The position numbers and the translations under genes were made by a program. A DNA stretch of 9,569 bases from Eubacteriales bacterium (lineage in GTDB: Bacteria; Bacillota; Clostridia; Peptostreptococcales; Anaerovoracaceae), in contig JAQUYZ010000037.1 of assembly GCA_028691625.1 (NCBI GenBank), positions 1 to 9,569 of the forward strand, written 5' to 3'. The notes under the pieces are model-generated. The model saw only the letters and a program-made list of their open reading frames with translations. It had not been told where the DNA came from and made no database searches. Positions 6,732-9,569 of this stretch are shown here, piece after piece; position 1 is the first letter of the stretch, and every line of letters starts with the position of its first letter.

Positions 6732-6763
6732 AGGTTATAATTTATATATGAGGAGAAACAAAA

Positions 6764-7612
6764 ATGGCGAATAAAATGAACCAATTTCAAGGAAGCAGTG
6801 ATTATGTCGTTTCGGATGAACTGATGCATGCCGTCAATGTAGCCATCGCGCTCCAGAAGCCCTTGCTCATCAAGGGAGAGCCGGGAACAGGCAAAACCAT
6901 GCTGGCAGAATCCATTTCCAAAGCCCTGAACAAGAATCTGATCATTTGGAATATTAAATCCACAACAAAAGCACAGGACGGTCTTTATCTGTACGATACG
7001 GTGCAGAGACTGTATGACAGCCAGTTCGGCGAGGGTGACGTTGCCGACATCAAAAAATACATCAAGCTCGGAAAGCTGGGCGAAGCATTTATCGCAGAGG
7101 ATCAAGTCGTGCTTTTGATCGATGAAATCGATAAAGCTGACCTGGAATTCCCCAATGACCTGCTTTGGGAGCTTGACAAGATGGAATTCTATATCAATGA
7201 AACGAAGGAAACCATTCGCACAAAGCACAGACCCATCGTCATTATTACCTCCAACGCGGAGAAGGAATTACCGGATGCTTTCCTGAGAAGATGCATCTTC
7301 CACTATATTGAATTTCCCACTGCGGAAAAGATGGAAGAAATTGTGAAGGTGCATTACGGAGAGATTGAGAATAAGCTGCTGACACAGGCGATGGAGGCTT
7401 TTTACTGGATCAGGGAGATGAAAGAGATCCAAAAAAAACCGAGCACCTCGGAGCTGCTCGACTGGCTGCAGGCGCTTATGCTCAGCGGGATTTCAATCGA
7501 TAAAATCAAAACGGAAATTCCTTACGCGGGCGTTCTTCTAAAAAAGAATCAGGATATCGACACGATGTTCGAAATCAGAGAAAAGGGTTATACCTTAAAG
7601 AGATGGTTGTAA
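6764..7612 (+). CDS. MoxR-type AAA+ ATPase (CoxD-like)
   Basis: This is a 282-residue AAA+ ATPase of the MoxR group, chaperone-like motors that act with von Willebrand A partners to mature or insert cofactors into protein complexes. Visible motifs are Walker A GEPGTGKT (residues 38-45, Lys44), Walker B LLIDEID (117-123, Asp120 and Glu121), sensor 1 Asn164 in IITSN and an arginine-finger candidate at Arg175/Arg176 (DAFLRRC). The C-terminal lid (about 185-282) includes PSTSELLDW (226-234), typical of this group. The length is normal for the short CoxD-like subfamily. AGGAG (6751-6755) lies eight bases before the ATG. Its stop is one base from the start of the VWA gene, so the two are almost surely cotranslated partners. 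It follows the amidase gene by 32 bases. Aerobic CO dehydrogenase maturation is the best-known role for this family, but no such enzyme is encoded here, so the client is unknown. Confidence 0.93.
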   Translation: MANKMNQFQGSSDYVVSDELMHAVNVAIALQKPLLIKGEPGTGKTMLAESISKALNKNLIIWNIKSTTKAQDGLYLYDTVQRLYDSQFGEGDVADIKKYIKLGKLGEAFIAEDQVVLLIDEIDKADLEFPNDLLWELDKMEFYINETKETIRTKHRPIVIITSNAEKELPDAFLRRCIFHYIEFPTAEKMEEIVKVHYGEIENKLLTQAMEAFYWIREMKEIQKKPSTSELLDWLQALMLSGISIDKIKTEIPYAGVLLKKNQDIDTMFEIREKGYTLKRWL

Positions 7613-7613
7613 T

Positions 7614-8810
7614 ATGTTTATATCATTTTTCTATCTATTAAGAGCGAGAGGACTGAATGTCTCGCTGAATGAGTGGCTGGCACTGATCGAAGCACTGGAT
7701 AAGGGGCTGTGCAAGGCAAGCCTTATGGATTTTTACCACCTGTGCAGAAGCATTCTGGTGAAAAGCGAGACGGATTATGATAAATTCGATCTTGCCTTTG
7801 CGGAGTTTTTTAAGGGGATCACTACCCCTGAGGACATCCCTTCTGAGATATGGAAATGGTTGAATCAGGATGTGAAAACCAAGGATATCAACGACAGGAA
7901 TATGCTGGACGACTTTGTGCTCGAACTGGAAGAGCTTCAAAGGAAGCTCGCGGAAAGAATCGAAGAGCAAAAGGAAAAGCACGACGGTGGAAACTATTGG
8001 ATCGGCACCGGCGGCACCTCGACTATGGGATATAACGGATACCATGAAAGAGGGATCCGGGTCGGCGGCGAGAGCCGTCACAAGAATGCAGTCCAGGTTG
8101 CGGGAGAAAGAAATTTCAAGGATTTCAGACAAGATAACATTTTGGATGTTCGTCAGTTCCAGATGGCGTTTCGAAAGCTCCGGCAATACTCATCAAGGCT
8201 GGATGGAGCAAAGACAGAATTGGATATTGACGGAACGATTGATGAAACCTGTGATCACGCGGGCAACCTGAGACTGGTATGGGAACGGCCGAGAAAGAAC
8301 ACGGTTAAGCTTCTGCTGCTCTTTGATTCCGACGGCTCCATGATGCCTTACAGCAATCTTTGCAGCCAGCTGTTTCAGGCAGTCAGCAAATCAAACCATT
8401 TTAAGGATCTGAAGGTCTACTACTTCCACAATTGCATTTACGAGCATTTATATACGACTCCTCAATGCAGAAGGGGCGATTGGATCGATACAGAGTGGGT
8501 GCTGTCTAATCTCAGCAGCGAATATAAGGTCATCTTTGTCGGCGATGCCTCAATGGCACCCTCCGAGTTGATGAGCAAAGGCGGGAATTGCTTTGTCGGG
8601 CTCTATAATGAAATCCCGGGCATTGACTGGTTGAAGCGTTTTAAAAATAGATATCCGAAACATATCTGGCTTAATCCGATTCCGGAAAGGGAATGGGAAT
8701 ATACGTACGGGAGCAGAACCCTGTTAAAGATCAAAGAAATGTTCCCGATGTTCGAGCTGACCATTGACGGCCTGGAGACAGGCATTAAAAAACTGCTGGT
8801 TTCCAAATAA
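7614..8810 (+). CDS. CoxE-like von Willebrand factor A domain protein
   Basis: This 398-residue protein is the expected partner of the MoxR ATPase encoded one base upstream. The N-terminal 120 residues are helical (FYLLRARGLNVSLNEW, residues 6-21, is typical of the family), ending in a charged helix at about 99-124. A glycine-rich conserved linker follows (WIGTGGTSTMGYNGYHERGI, about 129-148), then a C-terminal VWA domain from about 230. The metal-ion-dependent adhesion site reads DSDGSM (238-243) rather than the textbook DxSxS: the third position is Asp, while Asp238 and Ser242 are kept. A later GDASM (310-314) supplies an Asp311 in the region where a metal-site acid is expected. No signal peptide or membrane helix is seen, so it should be cytoplasmic. 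VWA-MoxR pairs bind a client through the VWA protein while the ATPase remodels it; the client here is not identifiable. The ATG lacks a strong ribosome binding site of its own, consistent with coupling to the upstream gene. Confidence 0.9.
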   Translation: MFISFFYLLRARGLNVSLNEWLALIEALDKGLCKASLMDFYHLCRSILVKSETDYDKFDLAFAEFFKGITTPEDIPSEIWKWLNQDVKTKDINDRNMLDDFVLELEELQRKLAERIEEQKEKHDGGNYWIGTGGTSTMGYNGYHERGIRVGGESRHKNAVQVAGERNFKDFRQDNILDVRQFQMAFRKLRQYSSRLDGAKTELDIDGTIDETCDHAGNLRLVWERPRKNTVKLLLLFDSDGSMMPYSNLCSQLFQAVSKSNHFKDLKVYYFHNCIYEHLYTTPQCRRGDWIDTEWVLSNLSSEYKVIFVGDASMAPSELMSKGGNCFVGLYNEIPGIDWLKRFKNRYPKHIWLNPIPEREWEYTYGSRTLLKIKEMFPMFELTIDGLETGIKKLLVSK

Positions 8811-8868
8811 AAGATCAGAGTATCTCAGATATATAAAAAAAATTGCAATGAAAGCGGGGGAATGAATC

Positions 8869-9354
8869 ATGTTCAGAGAAATGAGACGAAACAAGCAATT
8901 AATATCAACGGAAGACACCGCAGCGGTGATGAACAGATGCACAAATGGGACCCTGGCGTGCTTTGGTGAGGGAGGGTATCCATATGCTGTTCCGCTCAGC
9001 TATGTCTATTACAAAGACAAGATCTATTTTCATTCCGCGAAAGCAGGGCATAAAATCGATGCCATTACGAAGAATCCAAAGGTATCCTTTTCCGTAATTG
9101 ATGAAGACACAATTGTAAGCGGTGAATATACAACTTATTTCCGCAGTGTGATCGCTTTTGGCAAAGCAAGGATTACGGAAGGCGAGGAGATGCTGGAGGC
9201 CTTTCGTGCGTTAGTTGAAAAATATTCGGGTGATCAGCCGGAAGAAGCCAAACATAAGGAAATAACCGGTTGTACCCAGGCATATATCATTGCCGTTGAC
9301 GTCGAACACATAACCGGCAAAGAAGCCATCGAATATGTCAACGCAAAAAAATAG
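8869..9354 (+). CDS. Pyridoxamine 5'-phosphate oxidase family flavoprotein, NimA-like
   Basis: This 161-residue protein matches the small flavin-binding split-barrel family that includes the nitroimidazole resistance protein NimA. The characteristic block YPYAVPLSYVYYKDKIYFHSAKAGHKIDAI (residues 37-66) holds two histidines (His55 and His61) in the motif typical of NimA-like members, followed by NPKVSFSVID (69-78). The family binds FMN or a related flavin as a dimer; some members reduce nitroimidazoles to amines, but most are uncharacterised, so resistance is not established here. The ATG at 8869 is preceded by GGGGG (8856-8860) with eight bases of spacing; an in-frame ATG at 8881 (giving MRRNKQ) is a possible alternative, and many relatives start that way. 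The 58-base gap after the VWA gene has no convincing terminator or promoter, so readthrough is possible. The gene is convergent with the dehydrogenase gene, 28 bases away. Confidence 0.9.
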   Translation: MFREMRRNKQLISTEDTAAVMNRCTNGTLACFGEGGYPYAVPLSYVYYKDKIYFHSAKAGHKIDAITKNPKVSFSVIDEDTIVSGEYTTYFRSVIAFGKARITEGEEMLEAFRALVEKYSGDQPEEAKHKEITGCTQAYIIAVDVEHITGKEAIEYVNAKK

Positions 9355-9382
9355 TAATCCTCTTTTGTATGACAAAGCCTGT

Positions 9383-9569
9383 TTAATAATATAAATCCGA
9401 AGGCCCTTTATACTCCTGAATCGTATTTCCGCCGTCAACAATAAACGTCTGTCCCGTGATATAGGATGCTTCTCCGGAGGCGAGAAACACAATCATATTT
9501 GCCACCTCGGCGGGTGTGCCGCCGCGGCCTGCAGGCGTATTCAACCCTCCCGCCGCTTCGCTTTCCGTC
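9383..9569 (-). CDS. Short-chain dehydrogenase/reductase, C-terminal part only (cut by window edge)
   Basis: The minus strand encodes the last 61 residues of a classical SDR oxidoreductase; the 5' end lies beyond the window. The fragment contains [20 protein letters not shown], followed by [14 protein letters not shown], the conserved C-terminal signature of NAD(P)-dependent SDR enzymes of the FabG type, and then a 15-residue tail ending SDLYY. The reading frame is open from the window edge (first full codon at 9568) to the TAA at 9383-9385. The nucleotide-binding TGxxxGxG motif and the catalytic YxxxK would be in the missing part, so the substrate cannot be guessed. The gene is convergent with the NimA-like gene. 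Confidence 0.9.
   Translation of the reverse strand, partial: TESEAAGGLNTPAGRGGTPAEVANMIVFLASGEASYITGQTFIVDGGNTIQEYKGPSDLYY

Noticed and set aside
6736..6741. TATAAT just before the MoxR gene as an internal promoter
   Set aside because: The -35 region (AAGCGT at 17-base spacing) does not match and there is no TG extension. It is possible but unsupported.
7638..8186. Long minus-strand frames opposite the VWA, amidase and ABC genes
   Set aside because: They are antisense shadows of well-supported genes, without ribosome binding sites or family resemblance.
8812..8830. Hairpin ATCAGAG/CTCAGAT after the VWA gene as a terminator
   Set aside because: The stem is six pairs with a central mismatch and is followed by A residues rather than T residues on the plus strand.
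9359..9383. Terminator hairpin between the convergent NimA-like and SDR genes
   Set aside because: Only a five-pair A/T-rich TTTGT/ACAAA stem is present and there is no clear T-tract, so it is too weak to call.

Overview
The window looks like chromosomal DNA of a low-to-mid-GC Bacillota, most likely a clostridial anaerobe. The grounds are purine-rich ribosome binding sites (AGGAG, AAAGGAGG) before most genes, housekeeping-type promoter hexamers, a lipoprotein with a Gram-positive-style lipobox, a cell-wall amidase with a copper-amine-oxidase-like N-terminal domain (common in Clostridia), and a yjdF gene with its riboswitch-type leader. Species cannot be assigned from the sequence. I see no rRNA, tRNA, insertion sequence, phage gene or CRISPR array.

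Layout. (1) Positions 9-4388, plus strand: a tight four-gene operon of a lipoprotein, an ABC ATPase and two different ABC-2 permeases. Neighbouring genes overlap or are a few bases apart, so this reads as one exporter with a dedicated surface lipoprotein, broadly like LnrLMN/NatAB-type drug or peptide exporters. (2) A compact hairpin at 4441-4464 separates this operon from a convergent gene and can serve both. (3) Minus strand, 4451-5075: yjdF with a strong promoter and a leader of about 170 nt. The leader matches the yjdF riboswitch class and contains an 8-nt perfect complement of the yjdF ribosome binding site. (4) Positions 5076-5264: a divergent regulatory region with an extended -10 promoter for the rightward genes and a pair of overlapping inverted repeats. 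(5) Positions 5265-8810, plus strand: an exported N-acetylmuramoyl-L-alanine amidase, then a MoxR-type AAA+ ATPase and a CoxE-like von Willebrand A protein separated by a single base. (6) Positions 8869-9354: a small flavin-binding protein of the pyridoxamine-phosphate-oxidase/NimA type. (7) Positions 9383-9569, minus strand: the C-terminal end of a short-chain dehydrogenase cut by the window edge.

How the genes may work together. The first operon exports or detoxifies an unknown compound at the membrane. YjdF-class leaders respond to azaaromatic compounds, so this gene next to an exporter and a NimA-like protein gives the region a mild xenobiotic-response flavour; that link is inference. The MoxR/VWA pair is a chaperone-type module with no carbon monoxide dehydrogenase or other obvious client in view, and its place behind a cell-wall amidase is the most open functional question. 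The best regulatory signal is the yjdF leader, where aptamer-like sequence, an anti-Shine-Dalgarno element, a 16-bp palindrome and a 17-bp direct repeat occupy about 150 bases.
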